The notes beneath the pieces were generated by a model that worked only from the letters and a program-made list of their open reading frames with translations, was not told the DNA's origin and made no database searches. Source: Balanoglossus misakiensis (lineage: Eukaryota > Hemichordata). From it: DNA of 64,000 nt. Position numbers and translations under genes: made by a program. The stretch covers positions 3,286,001 to 3,350,000 of the forward strand of contig CM082598.2 in assembly GCA_040954595.2 (NCBI GenBank). Reading direction: 5' to 3'. Below are positions 12,231 to 31,200 of the stretch, one piece after another. Every line of letters starts with the position of its first letter. Position 1 is the first letter of the stretch.

Positions 12231-13687
12231 ATCAAGGGCAATAGCTGGCACTGACCGGAAATTATTAAGTCGCTGTGCGGGGGCAGTCGCTCCAGGTCAA
12301 CAGTGGGTCGGGTCGAACTACTTTCTTGCCAGGCCAATAGGATAATAGTATTGTACGTCAGAACACTTCCGACGAAAGAACGATACACCAGCTGCAAAAT
12401 ATTTTGACTATCAACGTGAAATGATTTAAGTTTACGAAGAATATATAGTATCTATTGAGCTTTACATGCTTTGTAGTCTGCGTTTTCAGAAAAGGGGAGT
12501 TTTTCATCAATAATACACAGTGTATCATAAATACTTGAAACGTAAAACGACTTGTACATATTTGTTGTGTAGTGTGAAACCAGGGCAGATGAAGTGATCA
12601 ACTAAAATTTCATTAATTTGTTTTGTTGATATTCATATGCAAAATAAAAACTGTCATGATATCATATCACCAACTGCAAAAAAAATTCTGTCACTACGTT
12701 ACACCGAATGTTTTTTCGGGAAAACTAAAAAAAAGTCAGTGTTTAAGCATAATGTACCACTGATTACAGAATTTCCAAACTATTCTCACCAAGGATACCC
12801 CTACACACAAATATAAATAAAGGTGACTCATTTCAGAATACGTGTACTTTTCTGGAACTACTAACTTCTTAGTTGGCAGCGTAAACAAACATCGTGTTGT
12901 TAGGGACTATCGGGCCACCTGGGGGACCTTAGGCTACAGCCCGGCCTTTATACAGCTGTCGCCTGTGGTCATCCGAAACGATTGAACACCAACTATCCAC
13001 TCTATACACTGACGATTTTCGATATATTTAGCCGTATATGCAATACTCATTGTGAAGAGTGAATAGGTAAGCCCATGAGGTAACCAGTCTAGGATTAGTG
13101 ATTTTTTGAGGCGTGTTTTTGGGGTTCCCCAGGGCCAAAATCCCGGAGGCAGAGATCGATCAACTCGATAGTAGGTGTTCCGGGTCATTGATCCTGACCT
13201 GTTGTCAATGCAGCTTTGTTGCTATTAAGTTGTAACCTAGCCTACTGTACTATAACATGCTACAAAAGCTAATCACCCATATCGTTGCTTTGAACCAGAA
13301 ACTGCAGTAGATGAAATGTTTTACCATATAAAGCAGAATTATTGTCTTTATTTCTCTACTTCAGTTGTGGTAAAGTCGCATGTATTGTGATATTCATAGC
13401 ACATGCATACGTACCACACACACAGATTAGAAGAAAAATGATTTACACAAAATTTGAGAATGGAAAATGCCTTTATTAGACATTTTTGATAGTGGATAAA
13501 ATGCAAACACTTTTTACCACTAACAATAATTACTTACAACAAATATACACACAGAGATGAATGTTACCCACTGTTAGGGTCGCTAAACAATACAGGTATA
13601 TGTACAAAATTAATAAAAGGTGAAAAAAAACACACTTGAACTTATAAAAAAAATGACAAAATCTCTATGATGTAAAGGGACATTAAA

Positions 13688-13781
13688 TTAACCCTTTCAC
13701 CCCTGTTTCCCTCATTTAGAAGTCCAACTTAACCATAGAAAACTATTGATTTGGACAAAACCATGGTGGTAAAAGGGTTAA
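13688..13781. mobile_element. MITE-like element, 94 bp, TTAACCC termini
   Basis: Begins TTAACCCTTTCACCCC and ends GGTGGTAAAAGGGTTAA, which are near-perfect inverted termini. The core contains the shared words CCATAGAAAACTATTG and GGACAAAACCATGG. It has no coding capacity, as expected for a non-autonomous element. Related copies lie at 24485, 48251 and 59717. Confidence 0.6.
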
Positions 13782-14660
13782 ATTTTGGTTGCACTCCGCA
13801 TGCCAACCATTGTTTCTTGGTCAATTTCATACAGCATGCAAAATGTCCAAATATTCCACTTGCAATGTAATCACAGACAAGTAACGACTCGAAAGTCATT
13901 GAAAAAGTCGCCAAAAGTTTCATGTACAGCTCCTATCCCATTAAATAAAAATGTGAAAGTTTAACATATTTACACAACATCTTAACTAATATTATTTGCA
14001 ATTTTGGAGATGTCAGTGCTTGTACTTTACATCTCTTTGAAACATCCCATTGAAAGGCTTTGGAGACTGCTCAGGCCAGGTGGGCATTATCCGACTAATC
14101 TACAGTATTAAGACAGTGGCAAAGGTCCAATTTCAAAGTAAAAGACCATTTTGGTGTTTGCAAAGATGATTTTATTTACATTTTGTGGAACTGGATTTGC
14201 ATGAAGGCTTAATGTGCAAGTGATGTGTAGGACACATTGTATGCTTTTAAATGTACATGTACGACCATCTTTTTTGTCCAAAAGTTTTGTAGTTGTCAAA
14301 ACTGTTCATGCATATTTATGATTTCCAGTCATCAGCACCAGAAGAGGCAAGTTTGTTTTACACAGTTGTAAGTTGTAAACTATTTTTTCTGTCTCTAAGG
14401 AACACAAAGTGGATGAGGACAAATCATGGTGGATTTGCAAGACTAAAACATAAATCTGTCAGATACTGTCATTTCGAACAATTGGACACTATGATCTGTA
14501 ACATCTGCGACTTGCTGATGCTGGCTGTAACTATACTCAGGTAACTAGAAACATGTAAAATCCTATGCTTACGTACATATTACTTAATCAGGTATTTTTT
14601 TATCATACATACAGACCTTTCGATTTATAGAAGAGGCTAGGGGAAAGTTGGGGAATGAAA

Positions 14661-23242
<8,582 letters not shown>

Positions 23243-23969
23243 CTTCGGTTTATAATTGATCGTAGAATTATGTAAGCGTTTTCGATCGCAAGGGCAAAAA
23301 CAGAAATTATCACTGTCAAATTCACTCTATCCAAATGGTGGCCGCCATCTTGTCAAAATATTTATCAAAGAGCATGCTGGGATTTCAGGCAAGTCTCATC
23401 TACGGCAAACGGGATAAAACGAGAGTTAAAAGTTTATCTTTGACCTTTCGTTGTTGGCTGTCTGCAAGGAGTTGAAATACCTCTGCTTAAAATCGTGAGA
23501 ACTAGAAGGTATTTTTTATTGATTGATAAGTGAGGGAGTTCTAGACAATAAGTTGGGGGGGGGGGGGGGTGTCGAGTTGACCCTCGCCCCACGTGGGTCA
23601 GGTATTAACACCCCCCCCCCCCCCTTTACACTTACATCTAGAAGCACACATATTAGCTAGGGGGTAGCCAGAGTGTATACCCCTATCCAAAATTAATGAG
23701 TCCAGTATCTCCAGTAGTGTACACTGACATAGCTGTGGTATGCAGCTGTACCGTTGGGGGGGGGGGGGGGGGAGGTGCTGATAATCAGAATTTAATGAAT
23801 ATCATTAATCTTCCCAACATTAACATTTTAGGTCTTGTCATCAACCAGCTGTTGACCCCTGCCATATCACAAATGTACAGAGCGTAGGACCGCTTGTGGT
23901 TGCTCCTGTTTTCATCAATTCTGGTTCAAAGCCCATCAGTTGGAATACAGATCAGAAAAACTGAATGTA
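23243..23969. promoter_or_regulatory. Divergent KIFAP3/NTMT1 promoter interval
   Basis: KIFAP3 (minus) and NTMT1 (plus) are head-to-head with about 730-960 bases between their first codons. The interval contains the YY1-type site and long homopolymers: G15 at 23555, C14 at 23611 and G17 at 23756, with C18 at 24064 in the first NTMT1 intron. No TATA box is evident. A bidirectional promoter is inferred from geometry. Confidence 0.5.
23341..23352 (-). promoter_or_regulatory. YY1-type site upstream of KIFAP3
   Basis: The minus strand reads CAAGATGGCGGC, the exact YY1 consensus, about 100 bases upstream of the KIFAP3 start codon. YY1 sites of this kind often sit near the transcription start of TATA-less genes. 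It lies in the shared promoter interval with NTMT1. Function is inferred. Confidence 0.55.
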
Positions 23970-25142
23970 ATGTTAGACCAGCTGTTCCCTGAAGATACGG
24001 ACACCCAAGCAAAAGGTAACATGGTTTCTCCGAGTTGATGAAATATATGCTGAAATATATTTACCCCCCCCCCCCCCCCCCATTTTCTGTATTAAGGGCC
24101 AGCATCGCCATTGAACACAATGTAGTTGGACTAAACCATGGTAGTTAAAGGTAAAAACATATAGCATACATGTACAACAGTAAATATTTGTTTAATTTCC
24201 AGACACCATGGCTGATGCAAGATTGGCGATGTCAAAGGAAGGATTTTACGACAAAGCAGAAGGCTACTGGAAGAATATCCCCGCAACTGTTGACGGGATG
24301 CTAGGGGGCTTTTCTCACATATCTGACATCGATGTAGCTGGTTCCCAGAAATTTCTAAACCAAGTTCTGGTGAGTAAAGTCAATTCACCAATTGTCTGGA
24401 ACCTCGCATTTCTTTTTGTGGCCCTGCGAAATGTGTAGTTGTGTTACTGTTATTGAGCCTGGACATGATAGCTTATATGTTGCATTAACCCTTTCTCCCC
24501 TGTTCCCCTTTTTAGAGGTCCAACCGTACCATAGAAAACAAAGGGTTTGGACTGAGCCATTGTGATGAAAGGATTAAAATCATTGCATGTTATTTCTCCC
24601 TTCAGGAACAGGAGAAGAGCGAGAAACCAAGACTCTTCCGTGCGCTGGACTGTGGGGCCGGAATCGGGAGAGTGTCCAAACACTTCCTCTTGAAGAACTT
24701 CCAGCACGTGGATCTCCTGGAGCTGACCCAATCCTTCCTGGATAAAGCCAAGACGGAATACCTGGGCGGAGACGCAGACCGAGTGGAAAAGTACATTTGC
24801 ATGGGACTCCAACATTTCATTCCCGAGCCCAAGCGCTACAACGTCGTTTGGTGCCAGTGGGTAATGGGTCATCTTAACGACGACCACTTTGTGCGATTCT
24901 TGAAAAGGTGTAAAGACGGCCTCACCGAGAGGGGTCTCGTCTTTATCAAGGAGAACACCACCGACGGCATTGACCTTGACACTGAGGACAGCAGCGTGAC
25001 CCGATCAGATAAACTCTTACGGAGAATATTTCGCAAGGCGGGATTTATAATTATAAAAGATACTGTGCAGACGGACTTCCCCGCTACACTGTACCCAGTG
25101 AAAATGTATGCACTGAAACCAGAGGAAGAGGCACGGTTTTAG
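23970..25142 (+). CDS. NTMT1: N-terminal Xaa-Pro-Lys N-methyltransferase 1
   Basis: Core exons are 24208-24369 and 24606-25142 (232 residues from the ATG at 24208). An upstream exon at 23970-24015 begins with ATG, has a GT donor and joins in frame, adding 17 residues (starting MLDQLFPEDTDTQAK). Either start is possible. The protein matches NTMT1: YWKNIPATVDGMLGG near the N-terminus, the SAM-binding DCGAGIGR loop at about residues 69-76, then GLQHFIPEPKRYNVVWCQWV and DSSVTRSDKLLRRI. In the family, NTMT1 methylates the alpha-amine of substrates starting X-Pro-Lys after Met removal, such as RCC1, in the nucleus. AATAAA follows at 25167-25172. Confidence 0.95.
24111..24152. mobile_element. Partial short inverted-repeat element
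   Basis: Carries the family words GAACACAATG and GGACTAAACCATGGTAGTTAAAGG, matching the right half of the element at 13688. It lies in the first NTMT1 intron. Confidence 0.4.
24485..24577. mobile_element. MITE-like element, 93 bp, in an NTMT1 intron
   Basis: Starts TTAACCCTTTCTCCCC and ends GTGATGAAAGGATTAA. The core has GTCCAACCGTACCATAGAAA and GGGTTTGGACTGAGCCAT, clearly the same family as 13688-13781. Confidence 0.6.
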
Positions 25143-25166
25143 TTCTTTTGTGCGTTTATGTGTCAC

Positions 25167-25172
25167 AATAAA
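25167..25172 (+). terminator. NTMT1: NTMT1 polyadenylation signal
   Basis: AATAAA lies 25 bases after the NTMT1 stop codon, giving a very short 3' UTR. Confidence 0.65.
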
Positions 25173-25427
25173 CAGAGCTGTCACTCAGCAAAAGTTGTAT
25201 ACATTCAGCATCTTGTTTTCTTTCTATACAAATGACACGAGACAGCTATAATATGAACATTTAAAACTATGCAACTTCTATTGCAAATTGTATAATTCAG
25301 AGGCAATGAGAATAAATTAAATATCCGGTGAAAAGTAACTTATAAAATATATAGTGTTGATTTCATCTTGTGAAATACGACATGGATATGCGCCCGCAAC
25401 GGACAGTGCGAAAAACCCTTCAAAGTT

Positions 25428-25520
25428 GGAGAAACGGAACAGCGAACAACCTAACAAGGAGAAACGTAACAGCGAACAACCTAACAAGGAGAAACGGAAT
25501 AGCGAACAACCTAACAAGGG
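25428..25520 (+). repeat. Three tandem 30-bp units upstream of the ZDHHC24-like gene
   Basis: Three nearly identical 30-base units (GGAGAAACGGAACAGCGAAC plus CAACCTAACAA, differing at two positions) lie in the 531-base spacer between NTMT1 and the next gene. The surrounding frame is open but lacks an ATG in the Asn/Glu/Lys-rich frame. An ATG-started 64-codon upstream frame crosses the repeats from 25382. It is probably 5' UTR or spacer rather than protein. Confidence 0.8.
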
Positions 25521-25673
25521 GAAGGTATCTTCAAACAAATCGCTTTCATTTCGAGAATCAGGAAATTATTCGCTAGAGAAGGGGGAAGGTTGGCTGAAGG
25601 ACGTTAATTTCACCCTGCCATACCGGCGTATTCGTTTGTTGCAGTAAATGTCACCCGACTTTACTAAGTAAGA

Positions 25674-26537
25674 ATGGAGACCGTGACGGAGAATCTACCG
25701 AGAGCGAAACATTTCTTGCCGAAGGCAAGGGCTGACCGGTTTGCTTTTACTTTTACTGTGCTCATGTTGGTAGTGATATGTTTATTCGAGGCTTTGGTAA
25801 TCTTGCCAGACATTTATCCTAACTTCGGCACCATGTACTTTGTGTATATAGCCATCGGCGCCTTTCTGTACATGAACACCATGGGCAACCTGGTGATGAT
25901 GATGTATGTGGATGTCACTTCAGGAAGTACGGTGCTGCCGTCGATTCTGAAACCGGGGTGGCGGTATTGCCCCATGTGTCTGCAGAACTCCCCGCCGCGT
26001 TCATTCCATTGCTTCGATTGCAACATCTGTATTCTGAAACGCGACCACCACTGCGTGTTCGCCGGTAAATGCGTCGGCTTTTACAACCAGCGGTTCTACC
26101 TGATGACCCTGGTGTATCTATTCCTGGGAGCCCTGTACGCCAACTACCTGAATTTCGACCATGCCTGGGCGCTGCTGGGAGGTCTGAACTGGAGATCGTT
26201 TCTGACCATGATTCTGCCTTTCCTGGCCTGGGTTCTCGGCTTCACAGAGAAGTTCACGTTCATGATGTCGTTCCTGTGCGGGACCAGCATCTTCGCCGGA
26301 CTGTTTTTCACCGTACTGCTCTACTGGCACGGGGCGCTCATCCTCAGCGGACAGACCACTCACGAGAAGCGAATGCGGGACAAATCATACGACTTGGGAT
26401 GGAGAGAGAACTTGAAAGATGTCCTGGGGGAGAGATGGTGGCTTGTCTGGATAAGTCCTCTCATATCGTCGCCCATCCGCGGAAATGGAATAGAATTTAA
26501 GAAAGTGTCCGGGATGGAAAACATCAAGGACATGTGA
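25674..26537 (+). CDS. ZDHHC24: Intronless DHHC palmitoyltransferase, ZDHHC24-like
   Basis: A single exon of 287 residues. The zinc-binding Cys-rich domain spans about residues 96-145: CPMCLQNSPPRSFHCFDCNI, then the catalytic DHHC motif (Asp124-His-His-Cys127) and CVGFYNQRFY. Hydrophobic segments at about 25-45, 53-78, 143-165, 174-192 and 197-225 fit a multi-pass membrane protein with the catalytic loop on the cytosolic face. QTTHEKRMRDKSYDLG and a C-terminal half ending PIRGNGIEFKKV are typical of ZDHHC24. In the family, the Cys is acylated and passes palmitate to substrate cysteines. The ATG at 25674 begins the only plausible start. It lies 531 bases after NTMT1 on the same strand. Absence of introns is unusual beside the heavily split neighbours. 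Confidence 0.9.
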   Translation: METVTENLPRAKHFLPKARADRFAFTFTVLMLVVICLFEALVILPDIYPNFGTMYFVYIAIGAFLYMNTMGNLVMMMYVDVTSGSTVLPSILKPGWRYCPMCLQNSPPRSFHCFDCNICILKRDHHCVFAGKCVGFYNQRFYLMTLVYLFLGALYANYLNFDHAWALLGGLNWRSFLTMILPFLAWVLGFTEKFTFMMSFLCGTSIFAGLFFTVLLYWHGALILSGQTTHEKRMRDKSYDLGWRENLKDVLGERWWLVWISPLISSPIRGNGIEFKKVSGMENIKDM

Positions 26538-28296
26538 TGAAATCACAGAAATGAGATTTAAAATTATTCACTCTCAGTATCTGCAACACGAATAATTTCC
26601 AGGAAAGCCAACACATGATTGGCTGGTTTGTTTGAGACACTTATTCTGATTGGCTGAGACACTTATTCTGAGGCTTGACACCTGGATGCCAGTGTCCTGT
26701 ACACATAAATGTGCCATATGTGTCAAATTGGGGTGACTTCTCACCAACATTTGATCCAGAATCTTAATCTTGGTAGAACTGTAGAAAAATCATTTGTCAC
26801 AACTCAAATCTGATTCAGTCATTGATCATGATTGCTCACTATCAGTGTAAATTTTAAGCCTCTGTTGGCAAGTTCATGTACTGTTCATTTTTCACTTTTA
26901 TAAGATCTGTAGTTCTTTATTGTTTTGTGATCAAACTGGAACTTGTAGATATTTAATGATGTAAAATATAAAATATTTGCATTAAAATCACTGGTAGAAC
27001 TAACCACGAATTGTCGTTTGGATTTTCTTTTCACAAAATCGTTGAGATATTGGACGCAGAGACTACCAGACAGGCTCCAGTGGCACGCAATTTCTGAATG
27101 ATTGAACAAGAAGTTCACATCAGACTCAGATTCAAGTTCACAACAATAACACCTGGTGTAAAGACAGGCAAAGCATTAAAATGACAAAGTCTCTCTCTTG
27201 CTGCCCTTTTCCCATTAATTATGTTTGATACAAAACACCATTGATGTTTGGCTACTTTAGATTATTCATTTATTGCCTAAAATAATTCTTCATTTACTCA
27301 TTAAATTCGGGGGGAGGGAGGGTCTTTTCAAAATTGCCTTAAAATTAAGACTTTCAAAATGGCCGCCAAATTTGAGGTTCAAAATGGCCGCCTATATCTG
27401 TGCTTAGTCTATGGCATTCAAAATGGCCGCCAAATTTAGTGACTTTGACAATCTCTATGGTAAACATAATGGAGAAATTTTACTCATTGTTCAACCACAC
27501 ACACCTTCCATCCCACTTGTAGACACGAGAGTGAAAAACTCGCCATAATGAATATTCGGTGTTTACCATTTATTCATTTTGGCGAGATTTTTGCTCTCAT
27601 ATCCTACAAACGTGATGGTTGGGATTGCGCACAACTTCAGAGATTTCAATACGACATAGTTCCATGAATATTGCCCCCACCCAACGAAAATCCCCCCCCC
27701 CCCCCAACAAGACTGAGTATAAACTGTAGCCAAATGTCCTTTATTTGCTTCAATTGTCAAAAATGATCATTCATCTCTCTCCAATGACAGTCTAAAAACA
27801 GCCAAGGAAACTATTGGTGATATTTCCATCTCAAGGCATCATTAAACTATTTTCTCTTAAAAATTGTGGTCACTTTCATAATGTTGAATGAGAGCAAAAT
27901 TGTCTCAAATTTGAAAAAATCTGTCTTCAGGAACAGAAAAACTGTCTTTAATTAATAGGTGTCCTCACCACACAAATTATATTTTTGACGTGCACGACAT
28001 GTTTAATTAAAATCTTGATTTCTTTTTACAAAAATGAGCTGTTTACATGAGTGCAAATAAAGTACATTTTTTTCCATTTGCAATATTTTCTAACATCCTT
28101 TTCTGGTACTTCTTTCCTTTTCAGTGTCCTTTACTTATCCTCTTCTGGAATTTCTTTTCTTTTCTAATTATTTTCTATTTTATTATCAAAAGAAAATCAA
28201 CAATCAAGAAGAATCTAAAACATAAAGTAATTTAAATAATAGTATAAAAGCCCAACCCTTGCTGTCCCTATGCATAATATGGTGCCTGAATCTAGA
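26538..28296. other. Convergent 3' spacer, no gene seen
   Basis: Contains the 3' ends of the ZDHHC24-like gene (plus) and the CIZ1-like gene (minus). Visible features are a short tandem repeat with GAGACACTTATTCTGA (26631-26671), three copies of TTCAAAATGGCCGCC (27353-27431) and a C14 run near 27692. No exon was found. Confidence 0.55.
27353..27431 (+). repeat. Three copies of TTCAAAATGGCCGCC
   Basis: Identical 15-base words start at 27353, 27378 and 27417. The word resembles a YY1 site (AAAATGGCCGCC) and the first and last copies also share a following AAATTT. It may be a binding-site cluster or a decayed tandem repeat. Confidence 0.6.
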
Positions 28297-31200
28297 TTAT
28301 TTTCTCATCTTTCGACCTCGCCCGCCTCTCCCTCGGCCCCGACGCCCTCTCTGTGGTGCGGGACTTGCCTTCGCAATTTCCTTCTTTTCTTCATCATTGA
28401 CAGATTCCTCAGTTTCCATTTTCCCGTCCGAGTCTCCGTTCTCTTTGCTCTCCTCTTCGCCGTCCTCCGTCGTCGCATCCTTTCCGTCTTCCCCAGTCTC
28501 CACGGCAACCGGTGTCTCCCGTTCCTCGTCCACGTCCGTCGTGCCCTGACTCGAATCCAGACCCAGCGCGTCGTCGATGTCGCTCAGCAGATTACTGATG
28601 TCATCATCTTTCTCTTCTTCCTCTTTCACGCCGCCTGTTCCACTTTCATCTTTGGCATCTGCTGAACCTTCACCTTTGACCTCCGACACGCCCTCGTCAG
28701 TAGCATCCTCTACCTTTGAATCTTCCAAAGTTTTGTCTGCAGCTCCATCTTTGGTTTCATCCTCGACCACTTCGGTCTTCACTGTGACACCCCCTGTCGG
28801 CTCTGTCGTTATCTCTTCAACAACAGGTTCAGTCGAGTCGGTCTTCTCAGTGGCTGCCTCCTCTTTCTCCGACCCAGAGAGATCGTCCTGTAAACAAATA
28901 TCATAATCATTGTTGATTGAAAGTTCCATTTCATACTACAGGTGATCTGATACAAGCTCATGCATTTCCACCTCCTCTAAAAAAATCATGTTTTTTGGCG
29001 ATGGGAGTACTATAAACAAACCTTCTGTGGTGCGATTGTGACTTTTTCTTCCTTCACAGGCTTTGACGGGCTTTGATCTTCAGTGATTGAAGATTCCTTC
29101 GTCTTTTTGCTCAGTTCTTCTTTCTTCTTGCTCATGTATTTCTGTGAAATATGAAGCAAGGAAAAAGATGAATAAATTCAGTCAGTCACTGAATATTCAC
29201 CTTTCTCAATAACCCAGGGGCAGTCAGTGTCTCTGGACTGACCACCAAGCAAGGAGACTCTGCCCTACCTGAACAGCCATGTAGTGACCCTTGGTCTTGC
29301 AGTGCGTGGTCTTGGCGTTCGTCTCGTTGTTGTAGAACTTGTGACACAGCTTGCAGAAGAACCCAGCCACCGGAACCACATGGTTTTGGCCTGAAGACCA
29401 CAGAAAAAAAATAATGCATAGGTAAAAAAAAAAAAAGAAGCCCATAATACACACCAAGCATGCAGCAATACTTAGTGTGTTTGGTATTCACAACTCTCTC
29501 ACCTTTACAATTGTTGAAAATATGTCCTGTCACATCTGCCTGAGACCTGCCCAGACTTGCTGTGCTATGCTGCATAAAGTACTATCTATTTCTTTCTTTC
29601 AAGGAAGGCTAATGGGAAGTTCCATTTACAGGCTCCATATCCAGGAGTCACTGTCGCAAAGTTCATCTCTTCCCCATTGATCGTTTTTTATGAACTCCAC
29701 AAGACCCAGCGACGCGACATCTTGTGTTGTCAGGCAGTTAATATAGGACAACATTTACTTGGGCTGCCAACTAGCCACTAAACTCTTCGAGACTCACAGT
29801 AGATTGTATTATTTGTTGTCCATTTGACAGATAATTTGACCTGGAATTAGTTAAGTGCATCCAACTTGCAGGACCACTTTCTGACGCACAAGGCGATCCC
29901 TTACAACTTGTCCGGATTGTATCGTATCAGTAACTCGGAATCTTGAATGTAACAACCACTGGTTGCCACAGCCGTCTTGTGGTACAATTGCCCGTCTACG
30001 TTGGAAGTCAATCTTGAAAATTATCGTACTGTGTTGGTTGTACAGCAGACGGGATGGGCATGTTTGCTGGCAATGTCAACAGGCCCGCTTGGTTGGCATC
30101 CATACAGATGGGTATAATCAGAGACACTCACAGTTGACACAGGATACTGTTAGTGTGGTAACAACATGAGCCGATCGAAGAGATGGGTTTGGGTGTGCAA
30201 TTGAAACACTGTGTACTGATGTCACACAGCTCTGTAGCAGTAACCAGCATCACAAAAGACAATATGACACATAACACGCATATAGGCTCTGCATAGCACA
30301 TCGGGGAAGTGCTTTGACAAGAAAGACACCCTTGTAACCCGTCAGTTAGTATAGAATAGAGTCATCTAAATTGATGCGTTAGTTTTACCAGGCTGATGAT
30401 AGTGAGACTACATTTCGAAGAGACAGCATTCAGACAGAAACACACTTCAAACAGCGACACATGGCATTGTCGCGATTGGTGTCTAGCGAACCTAGTCAAC
30501 AGATTGTCTTTCATAAAAACTTGTTTACATGTACACCATACCCAAAGAGTAGATTGGCCTTCATCTGCGGCAGTGGGACTTCTTCAATACAGCAGATATG
30601 CAAGAGTTTGTGAGTTAGATGGTTTGGACAAGATGAGATAAATGGTTTGGGCAAGACTTAGCAACTCATCATTGACCGAGAAATGACCGCCAGGGACCAA
30701 ACCATTGTCCCACGAACAGAGGGGTGGGTGGGGGGGGGGGGGTGGTGTGTATAACGAAAGTGGGTGCGACTTACCAACAGCAATGTCAGGGTTATAGGGA
30801 CCAATGTCAAAGTCGTGGTCAACTTCACCAGCGGTCGGAATTGTGACACCCGCCTTTGCGGCCGCCGCCGCGGGCGTGGCAGGGCGGGGCTTAGGTGTCG
30901 ACGTGACAGGGGGTGTGAATTCGAGATCGGCTGTTCGGGGGGCGCCTGTGGCCTGTGAGGAGGAGGCAGGCCCCTCAGCTGCTGCTACAGCCGTGTCTCC
31001 CGGCTGGGCCTTCCCGCTTTTGTCAGAGACGGCGGCGCTCTCCGCTTTCTTTTGCTTGGCGACGGCGGCGACCGACTCGGCCTTAGAACCGTCGGCGGCC
31101 CGGCCGATTTTGTCACCACCTTTTGGGGCGCCCGAGGCCGAGGTCTGGGAACTTGACAGAGCAGAGTCGTCATCCTGGATTTAACGAGAGGAGAGAAATC

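Larger units (their letters stand above)
11770..14660. other. Intergenic region with repeats, no gene seen
   Basis: About 2.9 kb between the TATA box of one minus-strand gene and the stop codon of KIFAP3. It contains a partial (12189-12230) and a full (13688-13781) copy of a short inverted-repeat element, and presumably the KIFAP3 3' UTR on the right. No splice-consistent exon was found. Confidence 0.55.

Noticed and set aside
12934-13188. 84-codon minus-strand frame
   Set aside because: Composition and lack of neighbouring exons do not support a gene, and no transposase or reverse transcriptase motif is present.
25428-25520. Possible CRISPR-like array
   Set aside because: Units are directly contiguous with no spacers, and the genome is eukaryotic.
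25354-25647. Asn/Glu/Lys repeat-containing frame upstream of the ZDHHC24-like gene
   Set aside because: It lacks an ATG and all three frames through the repeat are partly open because the period is 30. Treated as a tandem repeat instead.
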